NCBI GenBank assembly: GCA_017457345.1
Contig: JAFTHR010000244.1
Span: 1-5,491, forward strand
Direction: 5' to 3'
DNA: 5,491 bases
From: Clostridia bacterium
GTDB taxonomy: Bacteria; Bacillota; Clostridia; Christensenellales; Borkfalkiaceae
The position numbers and the translations under genes were made by a program. Below the pieces are notes generated by a model, which was not told the DNA's origin, ran no database searches, and saw nothing but the letters and a program-made list of their open reading frames with translations. Shown one piece after another: positions 4,916 to 5,491 of the stretch. Each line of letters starts with the position of its first letter. Within the stretch, counting starts at the first letter, position 1.

Positions 4916-5491
4916 ATGAAAATCGGCGTATTCGGCGGATCGTTCGATCCCGTTCATCTAGAACATATCGAAGTGGCGAAAGCCGCGATATCTTCTCTTT
5001 CGCTCGATAAACTGATTGTTATGCCTGCGCACGTGCCCCCGCATAAGCAAGATAAAATCCTTTCGCAGGAAACAGATAGATTAGAGATGTGCAAAATTGC
5101 CTTTTCGGGGATCGAAAAGGTGGAAGTAAGCGATTACGAGATAAAAAAAGGCGGCAATAGTTATACCTATTTAACCTGCCAAGCGTTGAAAGAAATATAT
5201 AGTAAAGACGAGTTGTTTTTCGTGGTGGGAACGGATATGCTCCGCGATTTCCCTACCTGGAAACACCCCGAAAAAATCCTTGAATGCGCCACGCTTGCCG
5301 TGTGTGCAAGGAACGAAAACGAAGGTTGGGCAGAGAAAGAAAAACGGGATTTTAACGATCGCTTTCATTGCGATTTTGCGCTCGTGCATTACAATGGAAA
5401 GCCCGTTTCTTCCACAATAATCCGCGTTTTTGGTGCGGCAGGGCTTGATTTAACCGATTTCGTGGGCAAAAAAGTAAACGAGTATATAAAA
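4916..5491 (+). CDS. nadD: Nicotinate-nucleotide adenylyltransferase (cut by right window edge)
   Basis: 192 codons are open to the right edge without a stop. The enzyme joins nicotinate mononucleotide and ATP to make deamido-NAD in NAD synthesis. Motifs of the nucleotidyltransferase fold are clear: GGSFDPVH (7-14), PPHK (41-44), the SYTYLT segment (82-87), VVGTDML (103-109), W115 in FPTWKHP, and the C-terminal SSTIIR (165-170) that binds the ATP phosphates. The usual HxGH motif reads HLEH (14-17), with glutamate for glycine. The visible length is already that of a normal NadD (about 190-215), so either a few residues are missing or a further domain is fused, such as the YqeK-type HD hydrolase found next to nadD in many Firmicutes. 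ATG at 4916 follows AAGGAGG by 8 nt. The gene diverges from the split membrane gene. Confidence 0.92.
   Translation, partial: MKIGVFGGSFDPVHLEHIEVAKAAISSLSLDKLIVMPAHVPPHKQDKILSQETDRLEMCKIAFSGIEKVEVSDYEIKKGGNSYTYLTCQALKEIYSKDELFFVVGTDMLRDFPTWKHPEKILECATLAVCARNENEGWAEKEKRDFNDRFHCDFALVHYNGKPVSSTIIRVFGAAGLDLTDFVGKKVNEYIK

Overview
The window looks like chromosomal housekeeping DNA from a low-to-moderate-GC Firmicutes-type bacterium, most likely a clostridial gut lineage. This is inferred from strong AGGAGG-type ribosome binding sites, sigma-A-type promoters with 17-bp spacers, short intergenic gaps and the protein families present. There is no sign of a mobile element, CRISPR array, rRNA or tRNA.

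Left part, minus strand (1-1150): a truncated gene for a one-pass membrane protein of unknown function runs off the left edge (1-364). Behind it lies a type I phosphoribosyltransferase of the adenine/xanthine kind (523-1065). Each has its own promoter. The phosphoribosyltransferase promoter is overlapped by three evenly spaced AATGATA half-sites, two of which form a 19-bp perfect palindrome, so it looks like an operator.

Centre, plus strand (1201-4075): one well-formed promoter drives a tight three-gene operon. The genes are recX (RecA modulator), birA (biotin-protein ligase without a DNA-binding domain) and a fused NAD(P)H-hydrate epimerase/dehydratase (nnr). The junctions are an 8-bp overlap and a 9-bp gap.

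Right part (4072-5491): a minus-strand gene for a four-helix membrane protein converges on nnr and overlaps its stop codon by 4 bp. The gene is split into two reading frames at a run of six A (coding strand). Adding one base restores a continuous 253-residue protein whose central part resembles a degenerate Mrr/restriction-endonuclease-like fold. At the same spot, read on the plus strand, lies a GC-rich 7-bp hairpin followed by six T, which looks like an intrinsic terminator for read-through from the nnr operon. Diverging from this gene, nadD (nicotinate-nucleotide adenylyltransferase) starts from a near-consensus promoter and runs off the right edge.

Functionally, nnr (repair of hydrated NAD(P)H) and nadD (NAD synthesis) both serve the NAD pool, and the phosphoribosyltransferase and NadD handle nucleotides. 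The most unusual parts are the broken or recoded membrane gene with its embedded terminator-like element, and the operator-like array at the phosphoribosyltransferase promoter.
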